Shown here: positions 47,958 to 58,264 of the stretch, piece after piece
Position numbering within the stretch: position 1 is the first letter of the stretch
Layout: each line of letters begins with the position of its first letter
Notes under the pieces: model-generated
The model's database searches: none
The model's input: only the letters and a program-made list of their open reading frames with translations
What the model was told of the DNA's origin: nothing
Origin: Phytophthora hibernalis
Lineage: Eukaryota > Oomycota > Peronosporomycetes > Peronosporales > Peronosporaceae
Length of the DNA: 64,000 nt
Assembly: GCA_012656075.1 (NCBI GenBank)
Contig: JAAKBF010000088.1
Coordinates: forward strand, 124,001-188,000
Direction of reading: 5' to 3'
Program-made: the position numbers and the translations under genes

Positions 47958-48319
47958 ATGTCGACCATCACCAAGGAGCAGCACGACGAACTGTGCGTGG
48001 CGTACGCGTCCATGATCCTCTTCGACGGGGAGCACGAGATCACGGCCGAGTCCATCAACCAGATCCTGCACGCGTCGAGCAACGAGGTGGAGCCCTACTG
48101 GCCCAACCTCTTCTCGTCGCTGCTGTCCAAGGAGGGCAAGATTATCGAGATCATCTCCACGGGCGGAGCTGCTGCTGGCGGCGCTGCTGCTGCCCGGGCG
48201 CCGCTGGTGCCGCCGGAGCTGAGGCCGAGAAGGTCGAGGAGAAGGCCGTCGAGGAGGAGGAAGAGGTCGACATGGGCGGCGGCATGGACATGTTCGGCGG
48301 AGGCGACGAGGACTACTAA
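47958..48319 (+). CDS. RPLP1: 60S acidic ribosomal protein P1 with one-base deletion
   Basis: P1 is part of the P-stalk of the large ribosomal subunit, which recruits translation GTPases. The start ATG opens MSTITKEQHDELCVAYASMI, followed by ITAESINQILHASSNEVEPY and LLSKEGKIIEIISTGGAAAG. The Ala-rich hinge is then broken at CCC 48193-48195. One extra C would continue the frame into the hinge, the EEKAVEEEEEVDMGGGMDMF acidic tail and the GGGDEDY end, giving 120 residues, the usual P1 length, with TAA at 48317-48319. Because this gene is expected to be essential and everything else is intact, a consensus error is more likely than a dead gene. Confidence 0.93.
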
Positions 48320-49111
48320 GCGGTTCTGCCACTAGACACTGTCAAGCTACGACCGACTCATCAGCTGCTTAACCATCCGTAATGGACCCGTGCGTCTATT
48401 CTTCCGGTGAAATCAAAGGCTTCGAGCAAGCGTCTCAGTTTTGTCAGTCGCTCAGATCTTCGCGGGTTCTTGTGCTCTTGTCGTTAGGGTGGTCGCGCAC
48501 AGGTGACAGGTACCAAGGAAGGAGACTGAAGATGCAGGGTTTACAGAGGCAGGTTTCTGGTGCTTGGGGATTCAGGAGACAGCAGTACTTAAATCGTCTA
48601 TCGACTCTGGTGATCAGGCTCCTCTCTTCCTTTGCATCTTTCTTCGCAGTCAGCTCTTGTTCTTGGTGCTGACGATCATCGTGTCTACCGCGCCGCCTTG
48701 TGCCCACAGCAGTCGTGCTGCTATCTCTCTTTCATTTTTCAAACCCCGTCCTTTAAACTCTGTTTTGCACGGTCTTTTGCACTTGTTCACGTATTAATAC
48801 CGGTAGTACACTGCCAACCACCAAGGTACACAAATGTACTACGTAGTACTCCTGTTACCGGTTTACTACTAGTAGTACAAGCTGCCTGCATCATTGATGT
48901 CAGACAGGTTTCGCTACTTTCTACTTCCTGGCCATCTTGTTGCCCTCCACTAAGTGCGAATATCAATTCCCGCAGTTCCCCCTCTTACCCGATGCATTCA
49001 ATCCACCAGTAGATGCGTTCCCAGGTCTGTGGCTCTGTGTGGTCCCCTCCCCCTTTTTCTCGGCCGCTTCACAACCGCAAGTCTCCCGGAAGCTCAAGAG
49101 ACTGAACTACG
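48320..49111. other. Intergenic between RPLP1 and small membrane protein
   Basis: No gene recognised. A palindromic stretch of GTAC/TAC words (about 48800-48880, including ACTACTAGTAGTA) stands out but is short. Pyrimidine-rich sequence (48980-49080) precedes the next start codon and may be its promoter. Confidence 0.4.
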
Positions 49112-49330
49112 ATGGTTGCCCACAAGGCCGTGAGATGGCACAAGCTGCCGTACACCAAATTCCTGCTGCACGAATCCAAGCGCGCCTACTTCCAGCCCTT
49201 CCTCATCGGAGGCGCGGCCGCCTGGTTCATCTGCGGCGTCCTGCCGGCCCGTGGTGCCACGGACGAGGACAAGGAGAAGAGCAACTACTGGAAGAAGATC
49301 AACGGCAAGTTCGACTACAGCCATCACTAG
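49112..49330 (+). CDS. Small single-span membrane protein, possibly mitochondrial ATP synthase accessory subunit
   Basis: 72 residues beginning MVAHKAVRWHKLPYTKFLLH. One hydrophobic segment (FLIGGAAAWFICGVLPA, about residues 30-46) is followed by a charged tail (TDEDKEKSNYWKKINGKFDY). Size, a basic N-terminus and one membrane helix after a YFQPF motif resemble small inner-membrane subunits such as ATP synthase i/j (Atp18), but similarity is too short to be sure. The frame is intact, with strong third-position GC, and sits in its own small transcription unit between RPLP1 and the NRPS. The start is the first ATG after the pyrimidine-rich leader. Confidence 0.6.
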   Translation: MVAHKAVRWHKLPYTKFLLHESKRAYFQPFLIGGAAAWFICGVLPARGATDEDKEKSNYWKKINGKFDYSHH

Positions 49331-49864
49331 GCGGTAGAACGATCTGAAGACAGAGGGGAGAGCACGTAGAGCGAGGGAGAACGGAGGAGAATGGAGGGAC
49401 ATCTGCCTTGAGAGACTACGCGACGAATTGATCCAACCCCGACAAGAAATACACCTAATGCGTGCGTTTTCTTGCTATTTGACTGTTGGCGTGTTTTGAT
49501 ACTGTCTACGATCTATACTGGGTTTTCACCCGCAGTTCAGACGAACAAATTGTGCGATTCTAGCAGGTACAGAGGTTGCTGCGATCCAGCTTGATCGTAT
49601 CGACTTGCCAATTATTGTTGCTCGTTGACGTTAGTCCCGATAATTCTACATGTAGCAAAGGAGGCATCTCGCTAGTGACCGTTACCTCTTTCACGACCCA
49701 AAATATCTCACCTTCTTGAGTCGGCATGACTCGTAGTACTTCGAAGTATTATTCTGCAGGGAAAAGATGTTGCTGCTGTCGAGTTGGCGACCACTAATGT
49801 TGCGTGGGTTCCAAACGAGGATATTCAATGTCAGCACACAGGATAAATATCTCTAGCACGTTGT
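49331..49864. other. Intergenic, shared 3' region
   Basis: The small membrane protein and the NRPS converge here. No gene, hairpin or repeat of note was seen. Confidence 0.5.
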
Positions 49865-52800
49865 CTACACTTTAATGCGTTGTCGGATCTGCCGAGATAT
49901 CACTTCAACCGCGGGATGACGCAGCATTGTTAGGTGCGTGCAGTTTGGCACAACAGTCACAGTCCTAATTCCAATGCCCAGACGACGATACTGTAAAACG
50001 TCCGCATTCCAACGCTGCGTCATGAACAAGTCCGCTTGAAGCCAAATGGGCGGGTCATGAGAACTGCAAGTAGTTTCCTCCATTTCTGTGGCTGTGTAGG
50101 GCTGGTAAGTCTCCTCCATGGCGCAGAACTTGCGGTAATTCAACCCTAGTGGTTTCAGCAGCGGTTCGTTGAATGCTTCTGACGCATACTCTTCAATCCG
50201 GAGTTGAGCTGTTGCCTTTTCCACTTTGGTGGGGGCGGCTGACATTTCGAAAGGAAGTCCATCCAGCAGTACGAGGGGCAAAAGTGGTTGACCTTCACAC
50301 TTCGCTAAGCGTGCTACTTCATGAGCCACACGACAGCCAAACGAGAACCCACCAAGAGCGTAAGGACCTATGCTTTGACGCTCACGGATAATGGCCCAGT
50401 AGAACTTGGCGAGTTCTTCGACGCTAGAAGGTTGCGCTTTAGAGGAGGATTGGATTTTTGCATCATCCGCTGCGGGAGCTTGGACACCGACAACAGGAAA
50501 CGGGAGATGTCTTGCCAGTTCTAACAGTTTCCACACGGTGCCATCCGCGTCGTGGAACAAGAACAGTGTTGGCATAGCAACCGATGACTCTGTCGTGAGC
50601 CAATTTAATTCCACTAGCGTCTGCGAAGACCATTCACGCAGGTCCACCATGGAGACTGCTGCACTGCGTGCCATTTCAAGAAGTGAGGACGTTCGGAAGA
50701 ATTGGTCAAGAGCAAGAGGCAGTCCCCGCGATTTTGCCAGAGCGATAGCACGAATAGCAGCAAGTGAGTCTCCACCTAGCTCGAAGAAGGATCGAGACAT
50801 CAACCGCTTCTCCTGTAGATCAGCGTCAACATCTTCGACGTCGTCCCCATGGTCCAGGCCAAGAACTTGCATCCAAACTTGTCGTAACATATCCAACACA
50901 AGCTGCACTGTAATCGTAGAGCCATCGTTCGTAGTCTGCTGATCACTTCCGTTCGCACCGCACTTGGTGCCTACTGACGTTGAAAGAGCACGAAGATCTA
51001 TCTTTCCATTTGGGGTGCGCGGCCAGCGACTCACAATTCGGATACCTTGAGGCACCATGTGCATCGGTAGGTGTTTACGGAGGTAGGTGCGGAGTTCATC
51101 CAGATATTCCTCTCCGTTTGATCGATCGTTGGTACCATCTGCGAGCATGACGAATGCCACAAGAGTAGATGAAACTTGATGTTGGTTCTGACCAGCCGAA
51201 AGCTGCTGGGGAACGACCAGTACTTCAGCAGCCCTGATACTAAAGTGACGTAGTAAGACGTTGCGTACTTCCTGTAACTCGATTCGCATCCCGTGAAGCT
51301 TCACCTGGGCGTCTGTACGTCCGAGGAAAACCAGATCGCCACTTGGTAACCACTTGACCAAATCTCCTGTCTTGTACCATTTCCGCGCATGCTTTGCGGA
51401 CTTCACAACAGATGCGATTTCTTGCAGGTTTTCATGCAGAATGAACGACTTCGCTGTGAGGTTTGGCCGATGCCAATATCCCCGAGCAACCCCTGCACCA
51501 CCAATGTAGAGTTCGCCGGGGACGTTTACTGGTACAAGTCGCTTAAGGGCATCTAATACAACAACTGGGTGATCATCGATGGGGTTTCCGATTGGTACGC
51601 TTTGTAATCCCTCAATAATACTCGATTCGCACTGTAATGCCAGCTCTCGAGGCAGCTGGAATGCTGTAGACGTTATCGATGCCTCAGTTGGCCCGTACTC
51701 GTTCACCAGACACGTTGTGGCCTCTTTGTGCTTCAGGTAAAATTGACGTGCAAGCTCAATCGGAAAGGCCTCACCCGCGAGGACAACGTGTTTCGCAGAA
51801 GTTGGGAAAGCATCATCTCGTTCACTCAAGAAATCCATGATCAGCGCAAAGTATGAGGGCACGAACACACAAAACGTGATGTGCGGTGCCTCAAGTAACA
51901 CGTTTCGCATGTAGTGGAGGTCGTGTAACCCATTCGGGCGCGTGATTCGAGCACTTCCTCCGACGAGCAAAGGTGAAAAGAGCTGTGAAAGCGAGCCATC
52001 CAGTGTCGTCGACGTGCTCTGCAAGAATACATCAGATGACCTCACGTCGTACGTGCGCACGGTCCACCAAAGAGTAGTCATGAGGGCTGCGTGAGGAACC
52101 ACAACACCCTTCGGATCGCCTGTCGACTATATCAACCACAGATTAGCAGGACACGTATGTCAACATAGTTCAGTGACTAAGAAGAAAGTTTAAACCACGG
52201 ACGTACCCCAGACGTGTAGAAGATGTATGCGGTTGCATGGAGAGCGTCTCGCGAGTCTCGCTGTTGCAATTGTACCTCACGACTTGAGAGATCGTCATCT
52301 CGGGTGAAGTCTCTTGATTGTGCAGTGAGCAGATCTACGTCTTCGTAGCACAAAACGCACGGAGATAAATCGTCGTCATCTTCCGAGCCGCTTACTAGTG
52401 AGGCTGACAAATATAACGCGATATCGTAATGCTTTCGCAGCGTGATGATCACTTGAAGCCCGCTATCGTGCGCCATATACCGCAGTCGCTCACGAGGGAA
52501 CTCTGTGTCTAGTGGCACAAAGACGCCCTGGGAACGCAGAGTGCCCAGCATAGCTGCTACATTTTCCAGCCCTCGATCCAGTAGCAGCCCGATATGAAGT
52601 TCTGCGGCATGGCCAGGAATGTCAAGCATTCTTAGCGCTCGAGTGACGCGCCCACTATGAATCCATAGGTCTTCGTACGTCCATTGTGTGCCTTCGAAGT
52701 GCAGGGCAGGGCTGTGTGGAGTTTTCTGTACTTGAGAAAGAAGGCATTCGTCTAACCATTCTGATGAAGGTTTGACGCTGGTACTTAAAGACGAGGTCGC

Positions 52801-54879
52801 TAGCTTGGGCATTCCCCATTTCGAGACAAGCTGTCTTCGTTCGGAATCGGAAAGCATGCAAATGGATGGCGACCGTACTAACACCGCTGGCGCGTACGTG
52901 ACTTGCTCGAGTAAAGTCAAGTAATAACTAGAGAAGCGCTTGACGGTGGCCCTTGCAAATCGAGCTGTCGGGTACTCCATTAATCCCTCTAAAACGCGAT
53001 CTGGAGCCGATTCGTCGGGGTGACGATATCGCATGGACAGCATGAGGTCAAACTTCGACGATTGATGCGGTAACATCAGCTCGGTGTACTTGCTGGTTCT
53101 CAAGTCGTCAATGGAATCGTCATCTCTGTGTTCCCACGAAAACATGACCCGGAAAAGTGGGTGCTGCCACCGTCGTTCGTCGGTTCCATCGACATCGCGC
53201 CTGCTTTGAGCTGAGGCGCGTAAGTGTTCCAACACCTTGTGAAAGGGGACGTCCATGTGCTTGTAGGCGCCAAGAACAGTCTCACGTACAGACGCCAGGA
53301 GACTCTTAAAGTCTTCTCCGCCTGTAAAATTTGCTCCAAGTCGCAAAGGTAGAGTGTTAACGAAGTATCCCATTATATCTTGCACTTCAGCAGGTCCACG
53401 ACCCGAAGACGGCGCACCGATTATAAAATCTTGCTGGCCCGACAAGCGCTCGATCATCATGTAGAAAACAGCAAGAAGTCCCATAAACATACTTGCACCC
53501 TGAGCGTGACAAAGTGCCGAGAATGCCTTCTCCACCGCAGGAGATGTCCTGAAAAATACGGCGTCTCCCTTTGTAGTGGTAGATTCTGGTGCACTGGACT
53601 CCTCGGAATGACCACCACGTAATGGTTTAGCCGTATCAAACGGTAGCTCAAGCAATGGAGGTACACCGCCATCAGTTAGGTGCTTCATCCAGTACTGCAC
53701 CGATGGCGCCATTACCCCTGATCGCATTTGCAAGCGCTGCCAAACTGCGAAGTCTCGGTATGCCAAGCGCGTACCACTTGAAGCCTCACTCTCCAGTTTC
53801 TGAACAATCTCTAGTGCTGTACCATCACAGCCTTCGGTGCGCAAGAACCGAGCGTAAAGTTTGTGGAAATCGTTCCAGAAGAGCTGGCTGGAGGCTGCAT
53901 CCGTCACGATGTGGTGCAGCACCACCGCAAGAATCCACGGCGACTTCGAGCTCAAATCCGGACTAGTGAAAACAAACACCCGAATCGGTGCTTGGTGTGC
54001 CAAATCAAACGGTTCATCCGTCGTCTTCGCCACGAACGTGGCAATCTCCACCTCTGACTCCTCTCTACTACGAGAACCAAGCAGTTCGCGCTCCACAAGC
54101 TTAACAACCCCCAACTCACCCCTAAAATGCGACAACGGATGCACAATTTGTCTCGGTTGTCCTCCTGCATTTGTGTCGACGTCAAAACACGTCCGTAGTG
54201 CCTCGTGCTTTGCCATGAGTGCGTCACAAGTGTTCTCCAACACCGTCAAATCCAACGACACGCCATTAAACTGCAACGCTCGCACCACGTTGTACGCCGT
54301 GCTAGATGGCTGCAGCGCCTGTAACGCGAACATCTGCAGCTGTGAATAGGACAACTCGCAGGACGCGTCGACTGTCCTGGAGGCCAATCCAGGACGCAAC
54401 GTCAACCTGTTTTCATCATCCCGATCCTGAAGCATCTGCGTTACTGCGCTCTGCAGCGTCTTCAGACGTCCAACTCTCGAGCTCTTGCGCTTCGTCGGGT
54501 GTTCACTGTCTCCGATCAGCAGCAACTGCAGCCAGTGCACCGCCACGTCCACTTGTCCTGCATCTAACGCGCGAATCAGCGCCACGACTTCTTCCACATC
54601 TTCACCATGACTGTCAACCAACTTGTTGCCTCGTATTCCACCTGCCAACGCAGCGCCATCCAAGTGCATTGCGCCTGCGAGAGTGCACCTCCAAGTTTGC
54701 AGCAACCGTTGAAAACCGTTACAGCTCGGCGGAGTTTTGTCCAATGGCATGGCGGCCATGATCGCCACGTTGTAGACGTTGAAGTTGGTCATTGTCGATA
54801 CAGAATGAAGCCACTTGTGTATTTGCGATCTCCTGTCATTCTTCAATTTGCTCAAGCCGTCGGACAATGTTACCATCAA
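49865..54879 (-). CDS. Non-ribosomal peptide synthetase, single module C-A-T-TE, one intron
   Basis: It would activate one amino acid, load it on a phosphopantetheine arm, condense it with a partner and release the product. Exon 1 (54879-52207) and exon 2 (52126-49865) give about 1,644 residues. The condensation domain starts near residue 175 (ELSYSQLQMFALQAL) and has HHIVTDA at 322-328, where HHxxxDG is usual. The adenylation domain starts near 700; core A3 YIFYTSG-STGDPKG is split by the intron, with LDGSLSQLF (Asp for the amino group), NEYGPTEAS near 1033, YKTGDLVKW near 1142 and PNGKIDLRAL. The carrier domain has FFELGGDSLAAIRA (pantetheine Ser). The thioesterase has GGFSFGCRVAHEVA with the nucleophile Ser. 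The first 170 residues are unassigned. The frame is uninterrupted, unlike its neighbours. The substrate is unknown. Confidence 0.93.
52127..52206 (-). other. NRPS intron (80 nt)
   Basis: Donor gtacgt directly after the codons for YTSG; acceptor gatatag before TCGACAGGCGATCC (STGDP). Splicing joins the A3 core motif exactly in frame. Confidence 0.9.
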
Positions 54880-55080
54880 GCATATTTGCCTTTGCCATCA
54901 AGCAAATTTGCCTCCTACAACGATAAGATATTTCTTCGCTTTCTAGGTCGATGGTTGCTGGCCGCTGCAATTGTCTGCGTAAATGCTGAATCTCTTATGG
55001 CCATTTGAGCTAACCACGGTCGGATGAAGTGATGCAGAAGGCTGTTCACTTCATCACCCCTTGCCTGCAACATTTTCTTG

Positions 55081-57200
55081 GTAAATGTAGTTGTACGGCT
55101 GGTTCGGAAGCTTATCGCTGGAGCTGTGCCTACCTGGTACAATAAAGAGTTGTGCGACACGAAGAAGAACTGGAAGTTGGTGAAGTCGATGCTGCGCAAG
55201 CTCATATTTCCCCGAAAGTTCAAGTTATATTTCGCTGAAGAAGGTAAGCGCAAAATTCAATCGTGCAAGGCGAAAGTTGTATTGACTATTTTTGTGCAGT
55301 GTGCTGAAGCTTCAGGTTACGAATGTGGAATGGATGCATATCAGCTCGAATGCGAAGTTCTGGTTATGTATTGAGTTTTCGGCATTCTGTAAACATCGCA
55401 ACTAATTTATTTGTGTTGCTGCCCTTGTGCTCAGCCCTCCCAATGAACGAGTCACGCGTCATCAGCTTTTTGAGGACGTGCTCCGGTGGGTGATTTCGTC
55501 GCTGGTATTTCCATTATTGCGAAACTTGTTTTACATTACAGAAGCAGAAGGAATTGTGAATGAGACAGAGTACTATCAGCGTCCAGTCTGGAATGTGATC
55601 AGGTGGGCTACCTTGCTGCTGTGGGTGTGGGTTGTCAAGTGCTAAACGTTGAATTGTTATGTTGCAGCACGCTCGCTCTGGGCGACTTGCAGGGGAATTC
55701 TCCATCCATCAAACGACAAAACCCTGCAAACCAGCCATGAGCGGCAGCTAGCAACCTCTCAATTGCGATTGAAATCTAGTGGAATTCAACTGCTAATGAA
55801 TTTATCTACGGCTGTGGACCAAGGCAAGGTCTCAGTGAGCAGATCCATGAAAGCTGTCCACCGAGTGTTGACTTTTGAGATGGAGCGCCAGCTAAAGTGA
55901 TTTCTTGGGGCGTCCGGCACAAGACGAACGTAAAAGCTCCAATTTCGTGAAATCTCCTCGTGTTCTGGATGTGCAGAACGGCGCCGTGCAGCAGGAGATA
56001 CTCCAAAGGCGTGACTGTCGATTTGAAGCGTTGGTTTAACACCATCCGGCCTCAGAAACTGTATCAGGTTCTCAAGTAGGCGATCCGAGGGGATGAATAT
56101 ATCATTCGCAAGCATTGGGTTGGTAATCAAGTCGCTCGGGTCTCATCATCTATACAGATAGCGGTGAATCGCTGCCTTCGTATTTCTTCAAGTTGGAGCG
56201 TCCAGCATATCCGTCTGGGGAATTGTTAGGGTTTGATGAGCTTGCAGCTCAGTTCAAGAAGGAGAACGCAATGTTTGTGGACGGCAAACGATTGCCTGCG
56301 GTATGCGACCCAACCGTCGTAGCAGTGTCGTGCTGTCAGCACGAAGAGGTGTTCATTACGACGGACCTGAAGAGGGCGCAAAGGCTCGCCGCTGTAAAGC
56401 ACTAGGGCAATGAGGAATATGGGTGCTTCGTAAATGTTGCCAAGAGTCAAGCAAATTTTGCGGGTGCTCATGGGCTGCGAGCCACCAAATTCTGAGTGCA
56501 TCTCATGGTGTGGTATACTGATTGACGCTAACAATCTCGAGCTTTACGTCATCTATGAAAAGTAAGTGAAGTCCTGTCAGGGTATGCCAATGGAACAGCT
56601 AACATACTGTGTGTTCTGTAGATTGAGTAGCGCGTTGCTGCAAACATCGATCCCTTTCAACGAAACGAAAGTGGCACAAGAGTTTTTCGTTAACAATGTG
56701 GGTTCTGCGATCGTCAGCGCTGGCACGCACTGTACTTTGACCCCGAGCTTCTCTCGGACGACACTATCCGCGTCAACATTTTCCAGATATGGTAGTCGTG
56801 GCAGCGCACCGATTCACGATTCTCATCGAGATGCTGCCGTTCGTGAATCGAGACACGCACTATTTTCACGAAAGCATTCACCGATTGTTGAAGATGACCA
56901 AGGGTATCTATCCACCGCAGCCTCGAGCTTAGCCTGAAACTGAGCGCAACACAGTCATCTTCTGGATCAAGCACAGAAACACCAGGTACTGCAAACGTTT
57001 GACCGAAATCTTGCCATTGAAATTCATGTTTATGTCGTTGGTGCAGGTTTGGACAATTGGTCTCCATGCTTTCCAGCTTATGACTTAAGACAAGCGAGAT
57101 CAAGCCAAGACGCTTTTAAAATGCATCGCAACTCAAGCAGCAGTACAATTGGGTGGATTGGCAGACGCTGGTCGGCACCATACAAACCGAGCAGGAGCAT
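55081..57200 (+). pseudogene. TERT: Telomerase reverse transcriptase relic lacking motif B
   Basis: Intact TERT extends telomeres from an RNA template. The RNA-binding region is seen in VPTWYNKELCDTKKNWKLVK (55081-55243). The block before motif 1 reads LLRNLFYITEAE and YYQRPVWNVI (55435-55590). Motifs 1-2 are worn (QLRLKSSGIQLLMNLS, then HRVLTFEMERQ). Motif A is VDLKRWFNTI with the catalytic Asp at 56020, followed by a TAG at 56077. NAMFVDG lies near 56270. Motif B is missing, and HEEVFITTD stands where the DD of motif C should be. After a TAG at 56403 come motif D (YGCFVNVAKSQANF) and motif E (WCGILIDANNLELYVIYEK, 56506-56561). An intron at 56562-56621 precedes the C-terminal extension (SSALLQTSIPFNET; RVNIFQIW). 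The N-terminus is absent. Two in-frame stops and a missing motif argue for a true relic. Confidence 0.8.
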
Positions 57201-57330
57201 TCAAGCAGCGGGAAAGAAGACCCAAGGTACTGAATCCGCCACTGACCTTGCGTGGCTCGTGTCAGATCGCCGCAGTGCGTCCGTGGTGAAGCAGGGCCTT
57301 GGTATTAAGAGTGTGGACAGCTCGTAAGCT

Positions 57331-58264
57331 GGTCACGTGTTGACATCAAGATTGACACTCAACTGATGCATTAATCGATCCGTCGTTGCTGTACCGGGTC
57401 ATATTGTCAGTTGATGATCAACCCAGGGCTGGCGAAGACACAGCACAACTTTGCACTCGATTCTTGGCCGGATGACCGTCATCATGACGGGCAGTCCGGT
57501 GTCGCCGAGTATCGGAGGCACCAGGTGTTGACGGTGGCTGCATTGTTCCAGGGTGAAGCTTCGAGCAGGCAACGCTCGCTCGAATGCTGCTCTACGTGGA
57601 CGTGCTCATCAATTTCAACGGACTGCGAGACACCTTGGACGCGTTCGACGATGGCGAGCCCATGGGTGCACGTGCAGTCTACTCGGACGGGAAGGAGTTC
57701 AAGGCCATCACCGTGACCGTTACGTTGATCGGCGACTGCGCTCTGCTGTGCACAACCTTTTCGTCGCCACGTTTGCGTACGAGATGAAGCGCCTTGTCAT
57801 CAAGTCCATGGACCGCAGACCCACGCGCGAGCGCCCCGACAGTATTGCGTGCATCGGGTCCCTAGTTTTGCCATGTTTGATGGCTGTTTCAGCCCTCCAG
57901 CCGTCCGCCAAGTCGGAACTGCTGCCTATTGGTTCGAGCTGGCCTGCATTTGGTGCTGTACCTGGTGTACGTCACGATATTTACTGTACTCCAAGCCTCA
58001 GCCATCCACTGTACATTCTAAACTTGTGTCTTGTGTTCGTTAGAATACAAACTTCCAGTCAAAAGCACAGCTTCAACAAGGCGACCTTCATTCTGCAAGA
58101 TGCCGCGCACCAGGCAAGCGGCAGGCCACGACGCACCGCAAGCAGGTACAGGTTGTAATACAGCGCAGCCCTTTATCGCCCATTGCACTCGCTGCCTCTA
58201 GCACTCACACGACGTCGCAGTCCGCGCGAGACTCCGCGTCGAAACGAGTGAAATCGTTGGTTCT
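57331..58264 (+). other. Region with unassigned coding potential
   Basis: Plus-strand frames include MLLYVDVLINFNGLRDTLDA followed by SDGKEFKAITVTVTLIGDC (57584-57730), and, after a frame change, VHNLFVATFAYEMKRLVIKS (57740 on). GC-rich third positions suggest former coding sequence. I do not recognise a family. It could be a decayed gene like the TERT and importin fragments nearby, or 5' exons of the SHOC1-like gene, whose start is not clear. Confidence 0.3.

Noticed and set aside
48800..48880. GTAC/CTAGTAG palindromes as a regulatory element
   Set aside because: Short, imperfect and not repeated near other genes; no basis for a function.
55786..56130. Minus-strand frames over the TERT region as real genes
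   Set aside because: They are antisense to recognisable TERT motifs and show no features of their own.
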